In this document: positions 56,563 to 64,000 of the stretch, in pieces
Numbering within the stretch: position 1 is the first letter of the stretch
Layout: each line of letters begins with the position of its first letter
Origin: Symbiodinium sp. CCMP2592
Lineage: Eukaryota; Sar; Dinophyceae; Suessiales; Symbiodiniaceae
Direction of reading: 5' to 3'
Length of the DNA stretch: 64,000 bases
Assembly (NCBI GenBank): GCA_905221615.1
Contig: CAJNDT010006152.1
Span: 313,711-377,710, forward strand
Notes under the pieces: model-generated
The model's database searches: none
What the model saw: only the letters and a program-made list of their open reading frames with translations
What the model was told of the DNA's origin: nothing
Made by a program: the position numbers and the translations under genes

Positions 56563-57029
56563 TTCGTTGCAGTCCTCAGTCTTGCAGTCCTCTGTCCTAC
56601 AGTTGATAGGATAGCAGGACAACCACTGTATGGGCTGATAATTCTTACACAGACTGCAAGACTGAGACTGCCTGCATATCACAGAGACACATCCGATGTG
56701 TTAGAAAATTACAAGTCAGGAAGTGCAAGCAACAGGCAGCGAGAAAATGTGTGTGTGTGTGTGTCAGCCTCGGGATTGGTTGTGATAGGTTAAGGGCCAA
56801 ATGAAAGCCCAAATCGGTATCTTACTTACCTTTTGCTGATATCTTAGTTGTCTTGCCGAAGCCTTTTGCCTTTTTCTGCGGATTTCGGGTTTACAGTGAA
56901 GAACGGTTTGGGGACAGAGCGCCCTCAGTGTGATGGAAGGTGCCTGAGCCTGCCATTGCGACGGGCGAGATTTTCTGAACGTCACTATAGGGTTTAGGGT
57001 TTAGGGACCCTAAACCCTAAACGGCCCCC

Positions 57030-57128
57030 CCAAGGATCTAGAAAGTAGATCCTCTAATTTGGGGCCTTATACTACTAAGGGTACTTTATAGGAACCCCCA
57101 TAGAGGGATCTACTTTTTGGATCCTCCC
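57030..57128. mobile_element. MITE-like inverted repeat, family M7
   Basis: AAGGATCTAGAAAGTAGATCC and GGATCTACTTTTTGGATCCT form inverted arms around an AT-rich centre. Single copy in the window. Confidence 0.65.
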
Positions 57129-57303
57129 GGGGGTCTGGGAACACATAATGTAATGCTTGGTGTTTTCCGTTTAGCGGAAGGTTTGTCACATGAAGTGGAT
57201 CCTAAGAACAGCTGTTTGTTCATCGACACTCTATATCATTGTCGCCGGGAGGCTGCAAGGCCCGGTAAGGTGCATTCACGTGCATCGGGCTTCAGAAACA
57301 AAT

Positions 57304-57404
57304 GGGTGGTTGTCAGAATTATGGCCCCTTTTTGGGTACCCTAAATACTAGGTGCCGTATTATAATAAGGACCCAGAAAGGGACCCTAATATTGACGACC
57401 ATCC
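57304..57404. mobile_element. MITE-like inverted repeat, family M4
   Basis: GGTGGTTGTCAGAATTATGG pairs with TAATATTGACGACCATCC. Fourth copy, on the opposite side of the giant element from the others. Confidence 0.75.
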
Positions 57405-57608
57405 ATATAGAGCACAAAGGATCCTCAGTACGAGAAGCCATCCAACAAACAAAGGTTCCATGAGCACGCATAGCCTGAATTTGGGCCCTAAGCTCCCAGT
57501 TTCGAGGAGGCCAAATTACATAACAGATCGGTCCAAACCCTAAGCCCCACCCCCTAGAACCAAAAACCTCAAAGCGCCTTTTGGGAAACCTTAAACCCTA
57601 AACCCTAA

Positions 57609-57722
57609 AAGGATCGTGGAACTTAGTAAGTGGGGTTATAAGTACCTTAATTGGGGCTAGAAGTAACTATAACTGTAGTTACCTTACTCATAGCCCCAAT
57701 GACTAAGTCGCATGACAATCTT
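57609..57722. mobile_element. MITE-like inverted repeat, family M6
   Basis: AAGGATCGTGGAACTTAGTAAG pairs with a diverged right arm GACTAAGTCGCATGACAATCTT. Confidence 0.75.
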
Positions 57723-59689
57723 GTCAGAACTCCCAGATGTGCAAAGCCAATAGGTCCAAAGTAGCCACATGGTAGGGTTTTAGTGCATTTAGGGTTTAGG
57801 GGTTTAGGGTTTGGATGTTTGGGACAGTCTGAATGGTTTTTTGGTGCCTAAAGCCCTACTATTTGGGGATTTGGACCCTATGAGAACGTTCAGACTTCTC
57901 CAGCGTGCTTGGCAGGCAGCAACTGATCACAGCCTTCGCTTAATGTCCGAAAATGTTCGCAGGTCCCGGGGTACGTGTTTCTCTTAAAGGGTCCAAAAGG
58001 GGCTGTAGTACAGGGGATTTGGGCTTAGGGTGTGGGGATTAGGGTATAGGCATTAAGATTGAAAATTCACGGTTCAGTGTTAACCAGATTATGCAGGTAA
58101 GGGCTTAAGGCCTCAGTGCAAGCCATAATAAGCCACAGTTGCAGAAACTGGAGCTTAAAACCTAAGCCGTGCCTCACAGTAGTATTCCTATGCCTGACAA
58201 CGATTCCGAAAGAGGACATCCTAGTGTTTGCGATTTAAGGACTTGACTTACTTGGGAACCAAAACCCTAGGCCCTAAACCCTATTCCTAACCGTAAACCT
58301 GGTGTCTTGCTGTGGGAGCGGCACTAAAAGGCTCTCTCGGCTTAGAAGGCTTCGTTTTTCCGACTTCTCAGGTAGAAAAGCTTTTGATTTGTCCGTGTGG
58401 GATTGTTGCCGCCTCCAACTTTCGGAGGGCTAGACGGATCAGGCACCTAGTAAGTCGGTTATGTTTTGACATGAGCACGCAATAAGCAGCCCATGGAGAG
58501 TTCCGCGGCAGCTTTTCTTTCGTCAACATGACTCAACAACCAGCTGTAAACCACTGGCAGTACTCTATAGTCCCCTTAGGATTTGTATAGTACTGAGTTG
58601 CAGGGGTGTATCAACAATTCAGCCCGCAGCCCTAACCGGAACAACCCAAGCAGACCTGCGTGAGTAATATCCATAGACCTTAGACTCCATATTGGGCACG
58701 CCTGCCTACAGCAAGACGACTATCAACTTATCGACAAAGAGCTCCTGCAAACAATCCAACTTCGACCGTGAAACCCCTGCCACACCCAGAAGCCCGACAT
58801 ACCTGCAAGACAGCCGTGCTAGTGAAAGTCTGCCCAACATAATGCTCAACATAACATTGCTCAGCGGGATTTTTCATCAGAATGCAAGACTCATCTTGAC
58901 TCTCTAGACCCTCAGGTATAGGATCTGTGTGAGCTCATTAATCTAGGTGCTTGAAATGTTCCAGTGGTATAAGTTCTGCGCATCTAGATCAGGTGAACAC
59001 AAGGTCCAACCCTCAATCCTAAACTCTAAACTAAACCCTTACCCTTAAACCATTGAACAAACATTCCACCGAATCTTGCTGCCGGTTGGACCCAGAAACC
59101 ACTGGCCACCAGGTATCGGCCCAAGCGTGGCTCACGCACTAGATCCCTAAGAGTCAAGAGTAACAAAAATACCTAATGGCTTGGGCGTAGGGTTGCGGGA
59201 TGTGCTAGAACCATATGAGCCCAGAATACCTATATGGGTTAGGGTTTGGGAGTTTACCGTTTAGGGATGTACAAGACCTCGAGAGTCCAAGATCTGGTGG
59301 CTAGCTATTCGGGCAAGTAGGGCTTTTAGGCATCTCGATCCGTAGGAAAACGGCTTTGCATGTGATGCTCACCCTAAACTCTAAAGGGTTTCGTCTTTTG
59401 GCCTCCGTGTCAGCAAAGGTGGTGGTAATCGCGTTGGTGAAAGTAACAGGCGGCTGCGCGAATGCAGTCCACAGGGTCCTGAGTGCCCGTGTGGGCATAA
59501 TGTAGGGTTTATATATAATGGATGATTACTAGGATTTAGGAAAGTTTCCCCCATCACAGTGCCTATTGGACCCTTTGGGAGTGCCAACTTGTAGTAACGG
59601 TGCCTCGCAAAAGAAGTTGCTGTTGACCTCGCCGGTTCTTTCAACCTAACAGCTTCCGTGAATAAGTGCGCGGGATGGGCCTACAACCT

Positions 59690-60110
59690 TTGATCAAGGC
59701 AGCCAGCGAATTCTGTTGCATCACCCTGCAGACGCCAAGGCCAAGAGCGTAAGGGCCTACTTGCCGGACGTCTTGACCGCCATGCAATGCCACATGGACA
59801 TGCAGACCGCGGACGGACGAGCCTTCTTGCTGCAGTATGTGGCCAGGCCAGCTATGCGGCCAAATTCAGCGACTCGTTTGCCACATCGTGGCTGAACGAA
59901 GAAGCATCCGCATACCACCTGGCCCTTCAAATCTTGTCGAAATACCATCCCCACCCTAAACCCTAAACCCTAAACCCTAAACCCTAAACCCTGGAGCCGG
60001 AGATGTGGCTGCAACTGGCTGCGCAGCAGTTCCGGCAGGTCATCACAACACCAGAAAGGGAGCGAAATGTACCTGGAATGTCCCTGGCGACAAGAAAATT
60101 CTTAGGGTTT
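59690..60110 (+). pseudogene. Broken mobile-element ORF interrupted by telomere-type repeats
   Basis: The plus frame reads DAKAKSVRAYLPDVLTAM, then DGRAFLLQYVA. After a frame step it reads SYAAKFSDSFATSWLNEE and HLALQILSKYHPHP. Five CCCTAAA units (59951-59990) follow, after which LEPEMWLQLAAQQFRQVI resumes. From memory, the LLxYVxxYxxKxxD....EPEMW arrangement occurs in helicase-associated mobile elements of dinoflagellates; this needs a search. The repeats replace or split the junction between HP and LEPEMW. TTTAGGG units follow the last coding piece as well. Confidence 0.5.
59951..59991. repeat. Five CCCTAAA units inside a broken ORF
   Basis: Perfect units flanked by coding-like sequence on both sides, with CCCT microhomology at the edges. 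Confidence 0.9.
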
Positions 60111-60482
60111 AGGATTTAGGGTTTAGGGTTTAGGGTGGGAGAACTTGAAGCTTTTCGGCTTTATGTATTTGTTCTTTCTTAGAAAGTTTGAACTTTTTGG
60201 GGCGCGGTTGTTGAAGAAGAGAGGATTAGCTTCCGTGGCGCACGAGGTATTGGCTTTTGATGTGGAGTTAACATACGGTATTAACATCTTGCGAGACTAG
60301 ATCTTCGCAGTCCTAAACCGCAAGTCCCCAAACGAGCGGCCCAAGATCTACCACCGACAGCAGCCTCTCTTGAGGCAACACCGCCCCGCTTTGTGCTTTG
60401 GACTCTGCTTGTTTGAAACATGTCGTGTGTGGACGTTGTGAGAGTTCCGAAACTGCAGGTTGTTTGTGTTGGGAGGTTACTT

Positions 60483-60602
60483 GGAGGATCATGGGACTTA
60501 GTAAGTAGGGTTATACGTACCTTAATTGGGGTTATAGGTAATTATAACTATAATTGTAGTTACCTTACTTATAAGCCCAATTACTAAGTCCCATGACCCT
60601 TC
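60483..60602. mobile_element. MITE-like inverted repeat, family M6
   Basis: GGATCATGGGACTTAGTAAG pairs with TTACTAAGTCCCATGACCC. The inner part AATTATAACTATAATTGTAGTT is itself near-palindromic. Confidence 0.85.
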
Positions 60603-61130
60603 AAGTATAGTGGGGTTCGAGGCTTAGGGCCGTAATTACTGTTCCGGATTCGGTTTTCTGGGCCTACGATGAACCTTACGGATAAGACCAAACTAACCTG
60701 GTCTTGACACCCCAAACCCTGAAGGCCACCATGCAAAGCTTGGTCCCTTTGTCACTTAGTCCACAGTTTGTCGGTACATCCAGCAAGATATAATGTGACC
60801 GCGATGCAGCAGGTGCTTGAGAGGTGATAGTAGAGATATGTCTGGAGGGCAACTAATTAACAGCGCTAACTACCGGTGAACCCTAAACTCTAAACCTAAG
60901 CCCTAAACCCGAAACCCCCAAACCTTAACCCCTGCTTGCCGTGCTTTCTCACCGAGACTACTACTTGCAGGTTCGCATGTAGATGCACATATGACCATTA
61001 AGTTCTTTCTCTTGTCGTGCGTTTCTCAGGCTTTAGGCACTCAGATCCCTGCGCGCCCAATCCTGCATTTTTAACACTCAGCAACGCAGGCCCTAAACCC
61101 CAAACCCCTAAACCAGCTAAACCATAAGGT

Positions 61131-61231
61131 AGAAGCCAGAAAGTTGGAATATGATTATCCTAACCCTTCTATGGTAAATTATAGGGTATCCTACCATGAA
61201 ACCATATTCCAACTTTCTGGAGTTCCCTGTA
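61131..61231. mobile_element. MITE-like inverted repeat, family M2 (inverted copy)
   Basis: Near-identical to 3050-3163 read on the other strand, including the outermost bases. Confidence 0.8.
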
Positions 61232-61591
61232 AACCCCTAAACCCTCAACGCCGACTCATTGAGGCCTCACGGCTTTTCATGGATGAAGCGAACCATCTCG
61301 CACGAGGCAACATGGGGCAAGGGACCCTAACATTAACCCCGAGGCTTTAGGGTTTAGGTTCGAATCACGGACCCTGATATCACGGTTTTGTCTTACTCAT
61401 GGGCTCCGGACACAGGCAGAACGGGCAGCTTTCGTAGTGTTGCATGTAGGGCATGATCGAAGGTTTATATGGGAGAATCCGAAAATAGGCGACCCTGATA
61501 TAGTACCCTAAATAGAGTTAGGATAGGCCACGCCCCAACTTATATATCCCTCCCGCTGATACCTCACACGTTTTTTCCCTAGGGGGTACCC

Positions 61592-61690
61592 TAGGATTTC
61601 AGAAATTTATGATAAAAAATTCATAAAATTTTATCATAAATTTTATTACAAAAATTCATAAATTTTGTGATAATTTTTGTGATAAAATTT
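61592..61690. repeat. AT-rich inverted repeats at the edge of the AT-rich island
   Basis: ATTTATGATAAAAAATTC, AAATTTTATCATAAATTT and AATTCATAAATTTTGTGA form nested inverted repeats. Base composition switches here from mixed to strongly AT-rich. Confidence 0.6.
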
Positions 61691-61960
61691 TTATAGCATG
61701 TTTTTTGCTCTTAAATATGGTTCTAGTTCATCTAGTGAGTCTCGTATAGTTTTAATATAATCATCATCCCATGATGATGTGTTAAGTTTCTCTTTCATTT
61801 TGTTCATTATCGTTTCTTGTTTTTGCAATAACAAGTATTTTTTCATTCCATATTCAACGCATAAGTTATCTAAGTCTTTTTCAAAAGGTTCCATTATCTC
61901 TTTGTATTTGCTTTTACCAGCGTCTTTGTCTGTTATAATTTCCTTTATTACTTTCATCAT
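61691..61960 (-). CDS. Small coiled-coil-like protein (89 aa) in AT-rich island
   Basis: The ATG at 61960 (or 61957) opens MMKVIKEIITDKDAGKSK. The protein is rich in K, E and L with heptad-like spacing (KYLLLQKQETIMNKMKEK), so a coiled coil is likely. Intronless and AT-rich in codon use, unlike the host exons. Its upstream sequence, from AAAAGTTTTAAAAGTTTT to TATATAGTATTATATAT, is almost the same as that before the gene at 62057-62293. Family not recognised. Confidence 0.5.
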   Translation of the reverse strand: MMKVIKEIITDKDAGKSKYKEIMEPFEKDLDNLCVEYGMKKYLLLQKQETIMNKMKEKLNTSSWDDDYIKTIRDSLDELEPYLRAKNML

Positions 61961-62036
61961 ATATGTATATATAATACTATATATTTTTCTTTTTAAAACT
62001 TTTAAAACTTTTATATATTTTTATCTTCATTTCTTT
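61960..62036 (-). promoter_or_regulatory. Shared upstream element of AT-rich island genes, copy 1
   Basis: On the minus strand AAAAGTTTTAAAAGTTTT is followed by AAAAAGAAAAATATATAG and TATTATATATACATATATG at the start codon. The same order and spacing precede the gene starting at 62293. Confidence 0.5.
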
Positions 62037-62056
62037 AGATATGTATTTATAACATT

Positions 62057-62293
62057 TCATGAATTATTATTTTCATACAATTCTATTAGTTCTTTTTGTA
62101 GTTCAATTTGTTTTTCTAAATACTTCATTTCCTTATCTAAATGTTCCTGTTCTTCTTTTTCTATAACGCATTTTTGTTTTATTTCTACAATTTTACTTTC
62201 TCTACTTTCTTTGATAATTTCTAGTTTTTCTAATTCATGTTTTGCCTGTTTGTAGAGTATTTCAAACAATTCATCATGAACTGATTTTTTCAT
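62057..62293 (-). CDS. Small coiled-coil protein (78 aa) in AT-rich island
   Basis: ATG at 62293, MKKSVHDELFEILYKQ, then a long Glu/Lys/Leu helix (EKEEQEHLDKEMKYLEKQ). Intronless with AT-rich codons. Probably a coiled coil; the family is not recognised. It runs in the same direction as the 61691-61960 gene, which starts 97 bp downstream, and shares its upstream sequence, which suggests a paired or serial gene set with a common promoter type. Confidence 0.5.
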   Translation of the reverse strand: MKKSVHDELFEILYKQAKHELEKLEIIKESRESKIVEIKQKCVIEKEEQEHLDKEMKYLEKQIELQKELIELYENNNS

Positions 62294-62345
62294 ATATATA
62301 ATACTATATATTTTAGTTTTTAAAACTTTTAAAACTTTTGTTTTT
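62294..62345 (-). promoter_or_regulatory. Shared upstream element of AT-rich island genes, copy 2
   Basis: AAAAGTTTTAAAAGTTTT, AAAACTAAAATATATAG and TATTATATAT lead directly into the ATG. Matches copy 1 except for a few bases. Confidence 0.5.
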
Positions 62346-62581
62346 GCAACATGTCATGTGCAGTTCGGCATGTGCAGTCTGACACGAGAGGTTGTGCATT
62401 GTTACATCTTGTTCCCCTTGTAGCATTTATTGCTCCAGTTTTTTGAGTGTTTCAAGAAACTTTTTCAATTCGCTTTGTCCCGTCGTTTCTTGGATTGTAT
62501 TTTATAAACTTTTATATTTTATGTTTATTTTGAATATAGTTTTATATTTTATACAAGTCTATATTTATTTCTACTAAGGCT

Positions 62582-63529
62582 ATGCAGATCTTCGTGAAGA
62601 CCTTGACGGGCGTGACCATCACCATGGATGTTGAAGGTTCCGACACGATTGACACCGTGAAGGCAAAGATCCAAGACTTCTACGGCATCACTCCTGAAGA
62701 TCAAGAATGGGGAGTTCAATCGCATTTTGCAGATGAACACCAAAATTTATTGGATATGCTATGCCATTCCGATGAAGAGGACAGCACCGAGGAAGGCATC
62801 TACAACGGTGATCGTGAAACCTTGGGTGATAAGGGCAATAAAGTTTTTTATCAGATAGGAGGGGGTAAAAGGGCTCGTGTTTCTTCATCAAACGCTATGG
62901 GGTTCAAATGCACTAGCAAATATACTTCTAAAAACCAGCGTATCCGTTTTATCAATGAAGAAGCACGGAGCATTGAAACACGGATCACCTCTTCGTCGGT
63001 GGTTTCACGGGTTTTTACCGAACAAATAGCTCGTATTAAACAAATACTAGAACTAGCAGAAACCAACGCGAAGAGGTGCATAACCGCTATTTTAGGGGTT
63101 CTAGATAGGAAGGTAAGACTTAATTTAATTGAAGAACTAGCAAAAAGCAATAACGGGGAATTAAGGGTTAAACAAATGGTTGACGTTTTGTTTCATTATG
63201 TAGATGACCAATTAGGGGAAGTAGAGACTTTGGTTACTGCCCTTAAATCTTATTCTTTACGCTCTATGGAAAAATTAATTGTTAGTTTATGGGGTTCTTC
63301 TAATGGGGATATCCAATGGCAAAAATTATACGGGTCTTTAAGTAAATGCCCTGTTCATGGAGATCGTCGCCATGATACGGAAAACCACCATGACGACGAT
63401 GACGACGACGACGATGACGACGATGGACATGGTGGTAAAAAAGATGGCGATGAGGATATGCCGGACATTAGTTCCATTTCTATATCTACGCCAAAAAAAC
63501 GAGGGCGTCCGGCAAAAATTACCACTTGA
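62582..63529 (+). CDS. Chimeric ubiquitin-like protein with Asp run and AT-hook (315 aa)
   Basis: Residues 1-40 closely follow ubiquitin ([29 protein letters not shown]). The rest of the ubiquitin fold and the LRLRGG tail are missing, so it could not be conjugated as normal ubiquitin. The remainder ([32 protein letters not shown]) is helical and unrecognised, followed by an Asp run of about 15 and an AT-hook-like KKRGRPAK near the C-terminus. The first ~230 bases are GC-rich and host-like in codons; after about 62830 the codons are AT-rich. This points to a fusion of a captured host ubiquitin 5' end to a foreign gene. The ATG follows AT-rich sequence. Confidence 0.6.
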   Translation: MQIFVKTLTGVTITMDVEGSDTIDTVKAKIQDFYGITPEDQEWGVQSHFADEHQNLLDMLCHSDEEDSTEEGIYNGDRETLGDKGNKVFYQIGGGKRARVSSSNAMGFKCTSKYTSKNQRIRFINEEARSIETRITSSSVVSRVFTEQIARIKQILELAETNAKRCITAILGVLDRKVRLNLIEELAKSNNGELRVKQMVDVLFHYVDDQLGEVETLVTALKSYSLRSMEKLIVSLWGSSNGDIQWQKLYGSLSKCPVHGDRRHDTENHHDDDDDDDDDDDGHGGKKDGDEDMPDISSISISTPKKRGRPAKITT

Positions 63530-64000
63530 TGAGGTGGGATGTTACAAAATATTTTTTGGATATAGTAAATAATTTTACAATATTTTGTTTTATTCTTTTG
63601 TTTTCCCTGCAAAGGTGGCCATCATCAGCGTGGGGCGCTCTGTGGCTACTGGATCGTCTGGTGGTTGCTTCTTTTGATGTCCTCTTGAAGGTGGGTTGGC
63701 AAAAATAATAAATAGTATGGGTTTATTCTTTTTTCCCTGACGAGGACATGTTAATGACACAGACCATTGCAAGCCAATGGACGGGAGGACAGATTTTATA
63801 AAAGGTAATATTTTTCCTTATCTTTTGGTTAGTAATTATAATATGTTTTTTGTAGTTCGTTTTTTATTTCAACCCCACGCAGGATCCTCGCGAGCGATGG
63901 CACAGCACAGCCTCGGGGAATGAAGCATCGCCTCGCTGAGCAAAAACAATGCTGGGAAGGGTGATTGGAATAATAAATATTTCAATAAATTATGTTTTTA
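63530..64000. other. AT-rich sequence with GC-rich exon-like patches
   Basis: GC-richer patches at about 63607-63690, 63735-63800 and 63885-63960 alternate with AT-rich stretches. The boundary AAAAG|GTAATATTTTTCC and CCCCACGCAG|GATCC would suit an intron at 63804-63881. No product recognised. The island continues past the window. Confidence 0.35.

Larger units (their letters stand above)
28225..56867. mobile_element. Giant 28.6-kb DNA transposon-like element with 2.6-kb inverted repeats
   Basis: The ends are long inverted repeats (28225-30810 and 54272-56867) that both start at AAAAGGCTTCGGCAAGAC. Inside are a DDE transposase-like gene, a methyltransferase-like gene, several proteins of unknown function and a central palindrome. 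A recurrent AGTC-based motif runs from about 28.43 to 56.66 kb and was not seen outside. No target-site duplication was recognised: the bases outside the two ends differ (..ATAATTT and GCCTTTTT..). Alternatives are an inverted segmental duplication around ordinary genes, or an integrated virus-like element. A transposase, shared motif and terminal symmetry favour a single mobile unit. Confidence 0.75.
54272..56867 (-). repeat. Right terminal inverted repeat, about 2.6 kb
   Basis: Reverse complement of 28225-30810, ending ..GTCTTGCCGAAGCCTTTT at 56867. The segment 54900-55205 appears identical to its left counterpart, whereas the terminal gene region differs at several positions. Small indels include an ATT difference after the terminal gene and TA and GT microsatellite length changes. 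Confidence 0.9.
56868..59690. other. Right flank: host-type non-coding DNA
   Basis: It contains MITEs M7, M4 and M6 (listed separately) and TTTAGGG/CCCTAAA words. A possible exon at about 57186-57270 (VDPKNSCLFIDTLYHC .. AARPG before GTAAGG) has no recognised family. No dynein exon was found. Confidence 0.4.
60110..61590. other. Host-type non-coding stretch
   Basis: Contains an M6 MITE, an M2 MITE, a partial M5 copy near 61470-61525 (GGGAGAATCCGAAAATAGG, right arm missing) and TTTAGGG words. A short open segment near 61250-61320 (RRLIEASRLFMDEANH) is unassigned. Confidence 0.45.

Overview
The window looks like nuclear DNA of a dinoflagellate; a Symbiodiniaceae-like genome is a guess. The reasons are dispersed TTTAGGG/CCCTAAA telomere-type repeats, very small exons in large introns, acceptors that almost always read AG|G, several apparent GC and GA donors, and an axonemal-type dynein heavy chain. 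No prokaryotic gene organisation, rRNA, tRNA or CRISPR array was seen.

1-18 kb is not empty. It holds part of a plus-strand dynein heavy chain gene, from the AAA3 P-loop to the segment just before AAA4. At least 17 micro-exons (about 31-100 bp) lie in introns full of degenerate TTTAGGG tracts, microsatellites and roughly 100-bp MITE-like inverted repeats. The next expected exon (AAA4 P-loop) was not found. 18.5-28.2 kb is repeat DNA: two copies of a P5-type ATPase exon fragment, degenerate tandem repeats, a 275-bp inverted repeat, an array of 80-bp hairpin units, an 84-bp tandem array and a 1.6-kb AT-rich satellite.

28,225-56,867 is the main discovery: an apparent 28.6-kb mobile element bounded by inverted repeats of about 2.6 kb. 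It encodes a DDE (RNase H-fold, DUF7869-like) transposase, a cytosine-methyltransferase-like protein, a large multi-exon protein of unknown function, basic and acidic accessory proteins, a Cys-rich protein, and a small basic protein duplicated at both ends. A 295-bp nested palindrome sits 36 bp from its exact centre. A short motif built of AGTC half-sites spaced 7-8 bp is scattered through the whole element, including inside reading frames and just upstream of start codons, and was not seen outside it. Several frame breaks suggest this copy is decaying or contains assembly errors. Roughly 46-50 kb of the element resembles host DNA.

57-61.5 kb returns to host-type DNA with the same MITE families and a broken mobile-element ORF interrupted by telomere repeats. 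At about 61.6 kb composition switches abruptly to an AT-rich island with two small coiled-coil genes that share one upstream sequence and a chimeric ubiquitin-like gene. This may be an integrated virus-like or other foreign element that runs past the window end.
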